A stretch of 64,000 nucleotides of DNA from Methylomarinum vadi (GTDB lineage Bacteria; Pseudomonadota; Gammaproteobacteria; Methylococcales; Methylomonadaceae). Each line of letters starts with the position of its first letter. Within the stretch, counting starts at the first letter, position 1. The stretch is taken from NCBI RefSeq assembly GCF_000733935.1, contig NZ_JPON01000001.1, forward strand, positions 1,968,501-2,032,500, in the 5' to 3' direction. A program made the translations under genes and the position numbers. Shown here one piece after another: positions 39,058 to 47,768 of the stretch. The notes under the pieces are model-generated. The model saw only the letters and a program-made list of their open reading frames with translations, ran no database searches and was not told the DNA's origin.

Positions 39058-39166
39058 TTAAGGCAGCCCCCTAATAATTCAAAATTTGGCTATTTAAATG
39101 TCTGTAAGTTTTTGAAAATGTTGGATGGCCAAATTCGCATAACGTTATTTTTAGAGGCTGCCTTAA
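39058..39166. repeat. MITE-like inverted-repeat element
   Basis: The ends TTAAGGCAGCC (39058-39068) and GGCTGCCTTAA (39156-39166) are perfect 11-base inverted repeats. Inside, AATTTGGC (39083-39090) and GCCAAATT (39128-39135) form a second, nested pair. The 109-base unit has no reading frame and is AT-rich. This is what a non-autonomous IS derivative looks like. It lies between divergent rlmH and fliW. No second copy was noticed in the window. Confidence 0.6.
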
Positions 39167-39194
39167 TTGAACCCATCGCTTCAACTAAGCAACA

Positions 39195-39647
39195 ATGAAA
39201 ATCAAATCAAGATTTCTGGGCGAGCAGCAAATAGACCCAAACACCATCATTAACTTTCCCAATGGCATCCCGGGTTTCGAGGATCAAAAGCGCTTCAAGT
39301 TATTTCATCAAGAAGGAAGCGATATCGTATTTTGGCTACAGTCCCTGGATGATGAGGACCTGACCTTTTCGGTCACCCATCCCAGTCATTTCCATATTAG
39401 CTACAGTTTCGCGCTTGATGACGATGAAGAAAAACTACTGGCGCTGGACAGCGACGAGGATTTATTGATTCTGATAATGCTGCACAAGGACGAAAACCAA
39501 GATCGCCCTACCGTAAAAGGATCGATCAGATCGCCCTTGCTAATCAACAGCCGCAGTCGCATTGGCCTGCAAAAGATGCTTCTGGATGTGGAGCAAAGTA
39601 TTACGCTGACGGAAAAAAACAGCGAAATAGAGCTTGCCGAATCGTAA
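39195..39647 (+). CDS. fliW: Flagellar assembly factor FliW
   Basis: A 150-residue cytoplasmic protein with the FliW features GIPGFEDQKRFKLF near the start and GSIRSPLLINSRSRIGLQ near the end. FliW binds and blocks the RNA-binding regulator CsrA and is released by flagellin, coupling flagellin synthesis to export. It is usually next to csrA or fliC; neither is here. The C-terminal tail is acidic. A strong hairpin follows 89 bases downstream. Confidence 0.93.
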   Translation: MKIKSRFLGEQQIDPNTIINFPNGIPGFEDQKRFKLFHQEGSDIVFWLQSLDDEDLTFSVTHPSHFHISYSFALDDDEEKLLALDSDEDLLILIMLHKDENQDRPTVKGSIRSPLLINSRSRIGLQKMLLDVEQSITLTEKNSEIELAES

Positions 39648-39735
39648 GATTAATCGTTTTCCGGTTTTGCAAATTCAGGACGATCAGCAAACTTGTCCGA
39701 TTTGCCGCAAAAATATCACTAACAAGACAAATTAT

Positions 39736-39771
39736 CGGTCGGGCGCATTATGAAACAAATGCGCCCGACCG
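39736..39771. terminator. 14-base-pair GC-rich hairpin between fliW and panD
   Basis: CGGTCGGGCGCATT and AATGCGCCCGACCG pair perfectly around an 8-base loop. It lies between convergent fliW and panD. There is no T run on either strand, though its strength and position fit a shared terminator. Confidence 0.6.
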
Positions 39772-39831
39772 GAAGGCGACCCAAAAGAGCTGTATAATGA
39801 ATGCGCTTGTTAACAACTCTGCCGGAATTAG

Positions 39832-40212
39832 CTAGGCTGCTTGCACCGGAATCGAGTGACTGGAGCGGGCGATTCTATTATTTTCGTCGAAATAAACCAA
39901 AGTAGGCTTATAGTTGGCCAACTCTTTTTCGTCCAATTGCGCAAAAGAACAAACAATAATCAAGTCGCCCGGACATGCCAGGCGGGCCGCAGCCCCATTG
40001 ATGGAAAAAATACCCGACTCTTCTTCGGCGCGGATCGCATAGGTAGTAAAGCGTTCGCCGTTATTGATATTGTATATCTGAATCTGCTCGTACTCCCTGA
40101 TGCCCGAAAAATCTAAAATCTTTCCGTCAATCGCACAAGAACCTTCGTAATCCAGTTCGGAATGCGTCACGGTGGCTCGATGCAACTTGGCTTTAAGCAT
40201 GGTAATTTGCAT
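39832..40212 (-). CDS. panD: Aspartate 1-decarboxylase proenzyme
   Basis: Makes beta-alanine for pantothenate. The 126-residue proenzyme (start at ATG 40212, [12 protein letters not shown]) self-cleaves between Gly and Ser in YEGSCAID (G24-S25) to form the pyruvoyl cofactor. The rest ([26 protein letters not shown]) matches the family closely. An earlier in-frame start at 40287 is not supported. A channel gene separates it from panC and panB. Confidence 0.95.
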   Translation of the reverse strand: MQITMLKAKLHRATVTHSELDYEGSCAIDGKILDFSGIREYEQIQIYNINNGERFTTYAIRAEEESGIFSINGAAARLACPGDLIIVCSFAQLDEKELANYKPTLVYFDENNRIARSSHSIPVQAA

Positions 40213-40311
40213 ATCAATAATCTCGAATTTTAGAGAACCCAGTATTCTGCCTGAAATTACGCCTATGATCAAACCGAAAAAAACCAATCCACATGAAGAC
40301 CGGCCTCTTTA

Positions 40312-42141
40312 TTAGGCAGGTGCTTTCATCTCGGCTCGATGAATCCTGACCTGCGTTGGATAGGCGAATTCCAGATGATTTTTCCGCAATATCTCGGCAA
40401 TTTTAAACATTACATCTTCCTTGACCGCCAACCATTCCGCCCAATTGACCGTCTTGGAAAAACAATATATCAAAATATCGATCGACGAGTCATTATATCG
40501 GTCCATGAAAACCAACTGGGTCGCTTTAATCCCTTTCACATCTTCCAGTGAAGACAATTTAAAATGACGATGTCCGGAGGCGAGCTTCTGTTTTGGATTG
40601 GCGATGCCGGGATGACTCTTCAACATTTCCCGCAAGTCATTCAATGCGTTGCGAATATCATCCATATTGCTTTCATAAGTCACGGCGATATGCATTTTTA
40701 TACGCCGCCCTACAACCCTTCGGTTCCAGTTCATGACGCTGGAAACCGACACTTGGGCATTGGGAATCGTGATCAAGGCATTATCGAAGGTTCTGATGGT
40801 CGTACTGCGCAAGCCTATTTCGGCAACAGTCCCCTCGACATCGCCTATCTTCACCCAATCGCCCATGCGAAAAACATTATCGAATAAAATCGTAATGCCG
40901 CCGAACAAGTTCGACAATGTGTCCTTCGCCGCCAAGGCGAAGGCCAAGCCGCCGATCCCCAAGGTTGACATGATGGCGGTGATGCTGATGCCGAAATGAT
41001 TCAAACCGATCGCCAAGACAACGACCAATATCAATACTTTGCCTGTTTGCACGCCCAGGTTGATCAATTCTTTCCGCAGCTCGGTATTGTTTTGACTGAT
41101 CTTGCGCACCTGCACCAGCACCACGGTATCGAGAATCTTGAACATCAACCAGACAATGATCAGGCTGTAAATGACGAACGTAATATTCTCGATCGACGGC
41201 CTGTAATCGGTTTTGTAAAAAAACGCATAGGTCGCCAAATCTATTCCAAAAAATATAAGCAAGGCACGTGCCGGCTTTCTGATCTCATGATAAATCTGGG
41301 TCTGAAGATCCACTTCCTCATCGATGACATATTTTTTGATGAAGGAACTGGTGAATTTGAACAAAAAAGGATAGCTGAAATAGACCAATAAAATGATGGC
41401 AAGAGATACGCTTACGCCACCTACGTCGATCTTAAACGGAATCAATTTATGATTGATTCCCCGCAAGACATCGAAATGGTTGATATAGGAAATGATCGAT
41501 AACAGCGAGAATTCCTGAAACCAGTGCGTGGATGCGATCTGGCGGGGATTGTTGACGACATATTTCAATATGTCCTGAAACGTCGTATTGACCAGCGTAA
41601 ACTGCTGCTGATTGTGTTCGAATGCCGCAAATATCTGCCCCTCTACCGGAACTGCAGGCAATTTCAAGGTTTCGGCACGTTGCCTACTTTTTTCCAACAA
41701 CCGCTGCGAAGCGGCGACGATTTCATCGATCCCGACATAGTTCGCGGAAGCCTGAATGAGAAATTCCAAATAAGAGCGAACGGCCTGGCGCGTCTTAGCC
41801 GTTTCCAATTCCGCCATATCCCGCAATACCGCAATTTTGTTGCCTCGCTCCTGGTTGATCGCCATGCGCGATTCCAGCAGGTTTTGTCTTTTCACATCGA
41901 TAGCGGAGGGCAAACGCGCCAGCGTGGTTGTCCGCAATTGCCGCAGCAAACGCTCTAATTGGTCAGCCTGCTGCTCCAGCAACGCGCTGATGACCTCTTC
42001 GTCCCGCTCCTGAATCAGGTGCTCATTCAGAGCCTCCAGCTTGTCAACCGCCGCCAATATCTGTTGCTGACTCGAATCCGCCTTGGCAATGGCGGAAGAA
42101 CAAAGCACGAACGAAAACAACAATAATAGGCGTAACAACAT
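40312..42141 (-). CDS. MscS-family mechanosensitive channel with periplasmic coiled-coil domain
   Basis: A 609-residue membrane protein. A signal peptide (about 1-20) is followed by a helical, coiled-coil periplasmic domain (about 20-210), several membrane helices, and the MscS pore/beta domain (GIGGLAFALAAKDTLSNLFGG, VEGTVAEIGLRSTTIRTFDN, IPNAQVSVSSVMNWNRR). Such channels open under hypo-osmotic stress; some are ion-specific. It sits between panC (8 bases upstream) and panD. Its large N-terminal part makes it more like MscK/YnaI-type relatives than plain MscS. Confidence 0.9.
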   Translation of the reverse strand: MLLRLLLLFSFVLCSSAIAKADSSQQQILAAVDKLEALNEHLIQERDEEVISALLEQQADQLERLLRQLRTTTLARLPSAIDVKRQNLLESRMAINQERGNKIAVLRDMAELETAKTRQAVRSYLEFLIQASANYVGIDEIVAASQRLLEKSRQRAETLKLPAVPVEGQIFAAFEHNQQQFTLVNTTFQDILKYVVNNPRQIASTHWFQEFSLLSIISYINHFDVLRGINHKLIPFKIDVGGVSVSLAIILLVYFSYPFLFKFTSSFIKKYVIDEEVDLQTQIYHEIRKPARALLIFFGIDLATYAFFYKTDYRPSIENITFVIYSLIIVWLMFKILDTVVLVQVRKISQNNTELRKELINLGVQTGKVLILVVVLAIGLNHFGISITAIMSTLGIGGLAFALAAKDTLSNLFGGITILFDNVFRMGDWVKIGDVEGTVAEIGLRSTTIRTFDNALITIPNAQVSVSSVMNWNRRVVGRRIKMHIAVTYESNMDDIRNALNDLREMLKSHPGIANPKQKLASGHRHFKLSSLEDVKGIKATQLVFMDRYNDSSIDILIYCFSKTVNWAEWLAVKEDVMFKIAEILRKNHLEFAYPTQVRIHRAEMKAPA

Positions 42142-42149
42142 CAGTAGGA

Positions 42150-42992
42150 TTATCGCGTGAAAGAAAGATTATCGATTAAGCGGGCCCGGCCCAACCTGGC
42201 CGCCAGCAGAATGACCAACTCCCGGTCGGCGGGCGTCGCCTCAAGAAGATCGGAAGGCCGGCAGACCGCCAGATAATCGGGTTGAAATCCGGCCGCGCTT
42301 AATTGCCGTAAATGTTGGTCGGCCAACTCGCGATAATCTGTCTGCCCAGCCAGAATAGCATCGCGGATTTGACACAAATTTTGATAAAGCCGAGGCGCAA
42401 GCGCTCTTTGTTCAGCCGTCAAATAACCGTTACGGGAACTCATCGCCAAACCGTCCGCCTCGCGCACGGTCGGTACGGCACAGATTTGGATTGGAAAATC
42501 AAGATCGGCTACCATTCGCCGGATGATAGCGAGTTGTTGAAAATCTTTTTGCCCAAAAAAAGCCAAGTCCGGCTGCACCATATTGAACAGTTTGCACACA
42601 ATTGTTGCAACACCGTCGAAATGCCCAGGCCGGCTCGCCCCGCAGTAGCGCTCAGATAACCCGCTTACCGCAACATTGACCAAGGCAGGCTGCGGATAAA
42701 TTTCCGCCACCGTTGGCAAAAACAACAAGTCTGTCCGTGCCAATTGCAATTTTTCGACATCCTCTTGTTCGGTACGAGGGTAAGCCTCGAAATCCTCCCC
42801 CTCGCCAAACTGGGTCGGATTGACAAAAACACTGACCACTACCTTGCCGGCGCGCCGGCGGGCGGCATTGACCAACGCGATATGGCCGGCATGCAGGTTA
42901 CCCATGGTTGGCACCAACGCAATACTTTGCCCTTGCCGCCGCCATTGCCGAATAATCGCTCTTAATTGCTCAATTCGCGTTACAGTTTGCAT
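42150..42992 (-). CDS. panC: Pantothenate synthetase
   Basis: Joins pantoate and beta-alanine using ATP. The 280 residues include VPTMGNLHAGH (HIGH-like adenylation motif), VSVFVNPTQF, FFGQKDFQQL and SSRNGYL. It starts immediately after the panB stop, so panB-panC are translated together. It is followed by the MscS-type gene and then panD. Confidence 0.97.
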   Translation of the reverse strand: MQTVTRIEQLRAIIRQWRRQGQSIALVPTMGNLHAGHIALVNAARRRAGKVVVSVFVNPTQFGEGEDFEAYPRTEQEDVEKLQLARTDLLFLPTVAEIYPQPALVNVAVSGLSERYCGASRPGHFDGVATIVCKLFNMVQPDLAFFGQKDFQQLAIIRRMVADLDFPIQICAVPTVREADGLAMSSRNGYLTAEQRALAPRLYQNLCQIRDAILAGQTDYRELADQHLRQLSAAGFQPDYLAVCRPSDLLEATPADRELVILLAARLGRARLIDNLSFTR

Positions 42993-43808
42993 TTAATAAC
43001 AGTGTTCGGGAGCGGGGTACATGCCGGCCTTGACTTGGTGCCGGTATTGCCTGACGGCCTCTTCGATACTGCCAACGCCCGTCATGAAATTTTTGAAAAA
43101 ACGCGGTTTTCTGCCGACATCGATATTCAAAATATCGTACAGCACCAAGACCTGCCCATCGCAGTCGGCGCCGGCGCCAATCCCGATCACCGGAATCGTC
43201 AATTCCCTGGCGATTCTTGCCGCCAACGTCGCCGGCACGCATTCGAGCACCAACAAACTGGCACCCGCCTGCTCGACCTTATGCGCATCCGCCAACATTT
43301 GCTCGGCCACTTGCGGTTGCTTGCCTTGCACCCGATAGCCGCCCAATTGATTGATGAATTGCGGCAACAAACCCAAATGACCGCAAATCGGCACGCCTTG
43401 TTCGACCAAGAAACGGATGATCTCGATATGAGCGCCTTCTAATTTTACCATTTGTGCGCCCCCCGCCTGTAGCAAGCGGGCCGCATTTTGCGCCGCCATT
43501 TCGACAGTGGCATAACTCATAAAGGGCAAATCCGCCACCACGAAAGCTCTTTTTCGCGCCCGAGTGACACAACGACAATGATACACCATGTCTTCGACCG
43601 ACACAGGCACGGTGCTCTCTTGTCCTTGGACCACCATCCCCAAGGAATCGCCAACCAAAATCAGGTCGATACCGGTCCGATCCAGCAAGGCGCCAAAACT
43701 GGCGTCATAGGCGGTCAGACAGCAAATCTTTTCTCCGGCCCGCTTCATCTCGGCCAAATCGACCACCGACAACGCTTTATTCAAATTCGGGGTAGTATAG
43801 AGCGTCAT
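42993..43808 (-). CDS. panB: 3-methyl-2-oxobutanoate hydroxymethyltransferase
   Basis: First step of pantoate synthesis: transfers a hydroxymethyl group from methylene-tetrahydrofolate to ketoisovalerate. The 271 residues carry CLTAYDASFGALLD, LVGDSLGMVVQG with the metal-binding Asp, KLEGAH and GIGAGADCDGQVLV. Overlaps folK by 4 bases (ATGA) and abuts panC. Confidence 0.97.
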   Translation of the reverse strand: MTLYTTPNLNKALSVVDLAEMKRAGEKICCLTAYDASFGALLDRTGIDLILVGDSLGMVVQGQESTVPVSVEDMVYHCRCVTRARKRAFVVADLPFMSYATVEMAAQNAARLLQAGGAQMVKLEGAHIEIIRFLVEQGVPICGHLGLLPQFINQLGGYRVQGKQPQVAEQMLADAHKVEQAGASLLVLECVPATLAARIARELTIPVIGIGAGADCDGQVLVLYDILNIDVGRKPRFFKNFMTGVGSIEEAVRQYRHQVKAGMYPAPEHCY

Positions 43809-44311
43809 GATTTTATTTTATGCAAGCCGGCCAAGGGACATTGTCTTACCAATTCCTTCAAGACCCCATATCCGGGAATCAACAAATCCGCTTCGGCTAT
43901 TTCCTGCAATGGATAAAGAACGAAGGCCCGCTCCGAGATGCCGGGGTGCGGCACCACCAGGTCGGCTTCGGAGATTTGCCGTTTACCATACAGCAGCAAA
44001 TCCAAATCCAGGGTTCTGGCGCCCCAGCGCTTTCCCCTGACCCGGCCGTGATGATTTTCTATTGCCTGTAATTGCCTGAGCAGCTCGATGGGAGTCAAGC
44101 TCGTGCGCACCGCCATCACCGCATTGATATAATCGGGTTGATCCTGCGGGCCCATGGGCGGGCTGCGATACATACTGGAAAATGCGATTTCTTCGACCCG
44201 ATCCAGAGCCTTGATTTCCTGGCGGGCGGAATCTATTTGCTCTGCCGGCTCGGCCAGATTGCTTCCCAGACCGATATAAGCGACATCCGCCATTGGCTCC
44301 GGATTACTCAT
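43805..44311 (-). CDS. folK: Hydroxymethyl-dihydropterin pyrophosphokinase
   Basis: Folate biosynthesis enzyme that transfers pyrophosphate to 6-hydroxymethyl-7,8-dihydropterin. The 168 residues show AYIGLGSNLAEP, MYRSPPMGPQDQPDYINAV and RWGARTLDLDLLLYG with the metal-binding DLD. It overlaps pcnB by 8 bases and panB by 4, so pcnB-folK-panB-panC is one tightly packed operon, the standard gammaproteobacterial order. Confidence 0.96.
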   Translation of the reverse strand: MSNPEPMADVAYIGLGSNLAEPAEQIDSARQEIKALDRVEEIAFSSMYRSPPMGPQDQPDYINAVMAVRTSLTPIELLRQLQAIENHHGRVRGKRWGARTLDLDLLLYGKRQISEADLVVPHPGISERAFVLYPLQEIAEADLLIPGYGVLKELVRQCPLAGLHKIKS

Positions 44312-45677
44312 GCGTATTCGACTTGGTTTTTTTACTGCGAAATTTTCCGCTACGCCGACTTCTTCCTTTGTGGCGACTGTTTTTTGCCGGACGGGTCATT
44401 TTTTTCTGCTCGGCTTCGTCGACCTGTTGAAAACGGCTCCACCAATCGGCCAATTCCGCATCCACATCACCGGCCTGTGCCCTGAGCAATAGAAAATCAT
44501 AGGCCGCCCGAAAACGCGGGTGGGATAACAAACGATAAGGCCTGACACCGCTGCGCTTAGTGAAACGCGATTGCAACAGCCATACTTCCCTCATCGACTG
44601 CGTGACTCGCTTAGGTATCGCGGTAACCTTGACTTGCCGGTTTAGTATCCCGCTAGCGGCATGTTGATAGGCAAAAGCCTCATTCTCCCCGCTATCCATC
44701 AACCTTTTCGCTTCAAGTTGCAACGGCTCCCAGAGAAATGCCGCGAATAAAAAATAAGGCATCACCGTTTTGCCCTCAGCGACACGATTATCCGAATTTT
44801 GCAAAGCTTTTACCAAAAACACACGTGGAAAATCGTGGTCCTCGGTTTCCAGGCACTTGTCTGAATCGGGAAACAATACAGCAAACAAGTTGTAATGCCT
44901 CAACATCTCGAATGTTTGCAGCCCGTATCCGGACATGAACAACTTCAGCGTTTCGTCAAACAGCCGCGCAGCGGGGATACCTCGTAATAATTCGGTCAAC
45001 TCATAAATCGGTTTTTCAGTCTCTGGATCTATGGAAAAACCCAATTTGACGGCAAAACGTACCGCCCGCAACATTCTGACCGGGTCCTCGCGATACCGGG
45101 TGACGGGGTCACCAATCAGTTTCAACACTGCCTTGGCATGGTCTTCCATGCCGCCCGTATAATCGACCACGGAAAAATCACGGATATTGTAATACAGCGA
45201 ATTCACCGTAAAATCGCGTCGCCAGGCATCCTGCTCGATAGTTCCGAAAACATTGTCTCGTAACAAGCGCCCATCCTCGTGTACCACCTGTTGCCCGCTG
45301 TCTTCTTCCGCTTCACCGCCACGAAAAGTCGCTACCTCGATGATTTCTTGACCGAAATAGATATGCGCCAAGCGAAATCGTCGCCCGATTAAGCGACAAT
45401 TACGAAAAGTTCGTTTTACCTGTTCGGGGCTGGCATTGGTCGCGACATCGAAATCCTTCGGCTCTCTACCCAGCAACAAGTCCCGTACGCAACCACCGAC
45501 CAAATAAGCGTCGAAGCCTGCCTTTTTCAGGCGATACAACACCTTCAGGGCATTTTCACTGATTTGAGAGCGGGAAATATTATGTTCCGAGCGCGAATAG
45601 ATCTTACCGACACGCGAGGTCTTTTTCTGCTGTGTTTGGGAGGCAGCGCCCAGAATTTTTTTGAAAAAGTTTAAAAT
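44304..45677 (-). CDS. pcnB: Poly(A) polymerase I
   Basis: Adds poly(A) tails that mark RNA for decay. Core motifs: LVGGCVRDLLLGREPKDFDVATNA (nucleotidyltransferase, with the catalytic Asp pair), RRDFTVNSLYYN and YREDPVRMLRAVRFAVKLGF, then a basic C-terminal tail. The frame is open to 45800, but no ATG lies near the expected start. An ATT at 45677-45675 follows an AAAGGGA site by 9 bases and would begin LNFFKKILG, giving 457 residues. E. coli pcnB is known to start at AUU, so I place the start there; a GTG at 45701 is the alternative. The last codons overlap folK. Confidence 0.9.
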   Translation of the reverse strand: MLNFFKKILGAASQTQQKKTSRVGKIYSRSEHNISRSQISENALKVLYRLKKAGFDAYLVGGCVRDLLLGREPKDFDVATNASPEQVKRTFRNCRLIGRRFRLAHIYFGQEIIEVATFRGGEAEEDSGQQVVHEDGRLLRDNVFGTIEQDAWRRDFTVNSLYYNIRDFSVVDYTGGMEDHAKAVLKLIGDPVTRYREDPVRMLRAVRFAVKLGFSIDPETEKPIYELTELLRGIPAARLFDETLKLFMSGYGLQTFEMLRHYNLFAVLFPDSDKCLETEDHDFPRVFLVKALQNSDNRVAEGKTVMPYFLFAAFLWEPLQLEAKRLMDSGENEAFAYQHAASGILNRQVKVTAIPKRVTQSMREVWLLQSRFTKRSGVRPYRLLSHPRFRAAYDFLLLRAQAGDVDAELADWWSRFQQVDEAEQKKMTRPAKNSRHKGRSRRSGKFRSKKTKSNTHE

Positions 45678-45800
45678 GGCTGTTATTCCCTTTGTCCGCA
45701 CAATTATCCGCTCGATTTCCAATAACGATGCGAAATCATTGTTTTGTTTCACTAATATTAATTCAAACCCGGTCGCTCCATCTATTCGCATTACGCCCAA

Positions 45801-46105
45801 GCACAGCTACCGCCGTTTGCTTTCGTTAGCTATTAGCCGGTAAACCCATCGATGCTACCGGTTCGAATATCTTTATTCATATAGAAAAACAACACTCGGC
45901 ACGACCATTTGCATATAATAGCATTCCCACGGATTGACGCTCAATCAGCAGCTTTCTTTTACATTGCACTTTTTTATATAGTAAAATTCGACGATCTGTT
46001 TTAATACCGCCAGCAACTATGGCTGCATTGATACGGCCGACTGCAAGGTACGCGAACACCTAAGCCGTATGCCTGTTTTTAAGCGTTTAGCCCCCGGGGA
46101 AACTT
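45801..46105 (+). promoter_or_regulatory. Gap upstream of the small membrane gene with a possible promoter
   Basis: A 305-base stretch between the pcnB start side and a small + strand gene. TTTACA at 45958-45963 and TAAAAT at 45982-45987 (18-base spacer) could be a sigma-70 promoter for the small membrane protein and the RDD gene. I see no RNA gene or repeat here; divergent pcnB promoters should also lie in it. Confidence 0.35.
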
Positions 46106-46285
46106 ATGTTAAAAAAGATTATCGACAGTTTGATTGACCACCCTTTATTGACCAGCATCTTTGTTGTTGACTTGGTTATCCTGTTATTCCATAAACCCCC
46201 TTTTATTTTTTCGTTCCTGATGCTGGGCGCTCTGGTCGCGATCAGCATGTATCTCGGACAAAAGCTGGCGCTGTTTAAAAACTAA
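46106..46285 (+). CDS. Small membrane protein, 59 residues
   Basis: An ATG with a good ribosome site (GGGGA, 6 bases before) opens a 59-codon frame. It reads MLKKIIDSLIDHPLLTSIFV, then a hydrophobic stretch, a short HKPP turn, a second hydrophobic stretch with two small-residue faces, and a basic end (LGQKLALFKN). Two membrane helices are likely. I do not recognise a family. The RDD gene begins 43 bases or less after the stop, so the two may be co-expressed. Confidence 0.6.
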   Translation: MLKKIIDSLIDHPLLTSIFVVDLVILLFHKPPFIFSFLMLGALVAISMYLGQKLALFKN

Positions 46286-46328
46286 ATTGCGAAACTCTCG
46301 ATCGACGAAAAATCCCGGCCAGACCGAC

Positions 46329-46760
46329 ATGGCGGCGCCGGGCTTTTGGCGTCGCATGGTAGCCGTTCTTTACGATTCACTCCTATTATTAGCCGTATTG
46401 TTTTTTGCCACGGCTTTAGTCCTACCGCTAAATTCCGGCCAAGCTTTTACCTCCGGACAAGCCTATTATCCAGCTTATCTGTTGATCGTTGGTTTTTTGT
46501 TTTACGGCTGGTTCTGGACGCATGGCGGCCAGACGCTAGGGCTGCGCAGCTGGAAACTAAAATTAGTGACCAACACTCATCGGCCATTGACCTGGAAACA
46601 CGCCTTGCTGCGTTTCGCCGGCGCATGCATTTCCTGGTTGTTTTTAGGCATGGGATTTCTCTGGATTCTGGTCGATAAAAAAAAACTAGCCTGGCACGAC
46701 CGTCTTTCGGGAACGATACTCATATTTGTCGAGAGAAACGAACCAAGGCGCGACCCATGA
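46329..46760 (+). CDS. RDD-family membrane protein
   Basis: About 143 residues from the ATG at 46329 (a TTG at 46287 would add 14). It has the RDD pattern: RRMVAVLYDSLLL with Arg and Asp in the first helix, a second helix, then HGGQTLGLRSWKLKL, and WHDRLSGT near the end. Three membrane helices are visible. RDD proteins are mostly uncharacterised; some have been linked to ion exchange. It follows the small membrane gene. Confidence 0.85.
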   Translation: MAAPGFWRRMVAVLYDSLLLLAVLFFATALVLPLNSGQAFTSGQAYYPAYLLIVGFLFYGWFWTHGGQTLGLRSWKLKLVTNTHRPLTWKHALLRFAGACISWLFLGMGFLWILVDKKKLAWHDRLSGTILIFVERNEPRRDP

Positions 46761-46787
46761 ATGGACGCGCCTCGTCGATAATTCGCC

Positions 46788-47147
46788 TTATCTGACGACT
46801 TGCTTACATCTCAATACAACATCCTTGACATGGCAACGATACTTGCCGGCATAATCGCCGCCACATTCCTCGCACACCACCTCGCCTTCGTCAACCACCG
46901 AATCCAGGGCCCAGCCATAGCCTTCCTCTTCGCACAATATCCTTGAATATTTTTGAAAGCGGCTATACCCCTTATACGAATCGGGTTTTTTCTTCACTTT
47001 TTCTATCGCTTTTTCTTTCGCCACACATCCCGGGCTTGACTTCAGGCTGCCGGTGACTTCCTTATAAACCCATTCATCGACATTAGTCGCCAAGGCAAAA
47101 CAAGGAAAAGACAACAAAGCGATCAAGCTGATTATTCTAGAATTCAT
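46788..47147 (-). CDS. Secreted cysteine-containing protein of unknown function
   Basis: About 119 residues from the ATG at 47147, which follows AGAAGG by 8 bases. A signal peptide (about residues 1-20, ending ALAT) is followed by a basic helical region and a C-terminal part with CEECGGDYAGKYRC and another Cys near the end. Including the earlier ones there are six cysteines after the signal, an even number that suggests disulfides or metal binding in the periplasm. I do not recognise a family. Confidence 0.6.
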   Translation of the reverse strand: MNSRIISLIALLSFPCFALATNVDEWVYKEVTGSLKSSPGCVAKEKAIEKVKKKPDSYKGYSRFQKYSRILCEEEGYGWALDSVVDEGEVVCEECGGDYAGKYRCHVKDVVLRCKQVVR

Positions 47148-47323
47148 AATATTCACCTTCTATTCACCTTACGTTATTATTATTTAGTGAAATTCCACTC
47201 TACCATTGAAAACCCTATCAATGAAAGGCTTTCTACCGACTATTTTCCGCTAGCTAAAATAGCCGGTAAAACCCATGCTATAATCCAATTTCACCATTAC
47301 GCTATCAGAAGGGTGTTACAAAA

Positions 47324-47716
47324 ATGAAAAAAACTACAAAATACTTATCTCTAGCCGCCGTATTTTTCGCGTTCCAGGTTAATGCCGAAACCATCAAACT
47401 GGAAGACAATTCCAAGATTCTCGGCAAATGGCATGTCGACGCGGCCGCTGCCGCCCTGCATAAGGAAAAAAGAGCCCAAGATTCGGTATGGGAATTCAAG
47501 GATAACGGCACACTCGTTTCATCGGGAAAAGACGTGGTCAGCGGCCGCACCGGCATGATGTCGATTAACCTCAAATACGTCGTCGAAGACGGAAAAATTA
47601 AAAAACAGACGTCTCCCGGCCGGGAAAAATACGATAATTGTAGCGTTATCGAGCTGACCGACAAAAACATGACGCTAAAATGCACCTATCTGTATTACTT
47701 CTTAAGCAAAATGTAA
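47324..47716 (+). CDS. Secreted small protein, lipocalin-like pattern, unknown function
   Basis: A 130-residue protein with a signal peptide (about 1-21, ending VNAE) and a ribosome site AGAAGGG 10 bases before the ATG. The mature part reads ILGKWHVDAAAAALHKEK, VWEFKDNGTLV and then alternating strands, similar in style to lipocalin-like stress proteins whose first motif is G-x-W. Two cysteines (C106, C120) near the end could pair. It is divergent from the other secreted protein gene. Function unknown. Confidence 0.65.
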   Translation: MKKTTKYLSLAAVFFAFQVNAETIKLEDNSKILGKWHVDAAAAALHKEKRAQDSVWEFKDNGTLVSSGKDVVSGRTGMMSINLKYVVEDGKIKKQTSPGREKYDNCSVIELTDKNMTLKCTYLYYFLSKM

Positions 47717-47731
47717 CAGCAAAACCCGATT

Positions 47732-47759
47732 TTACTGGTGTATTCTCATACACCAGTAA
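47732..47759. terminator. Perfect 12-base-pair hairpin between convergent genes
   Basis: TTACTGGTGTAT and ATACACCAGTAA pair perfectly around TCTC. It starts 16 bases after the secreted-protein stop and 10 bases before the lptG stop. It probably ends both transcripts, though it lacks a T run. Confidence 0.65.
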
Positions 47760-47768
47760 GCATCCTCA

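Noticed and set aside
45877-46059. 60-residue - strand frame upstream of the small membrane gene
   Set aside because: No ribosome site, no family pattern, and it overlaps the likely promoter on the other strand.
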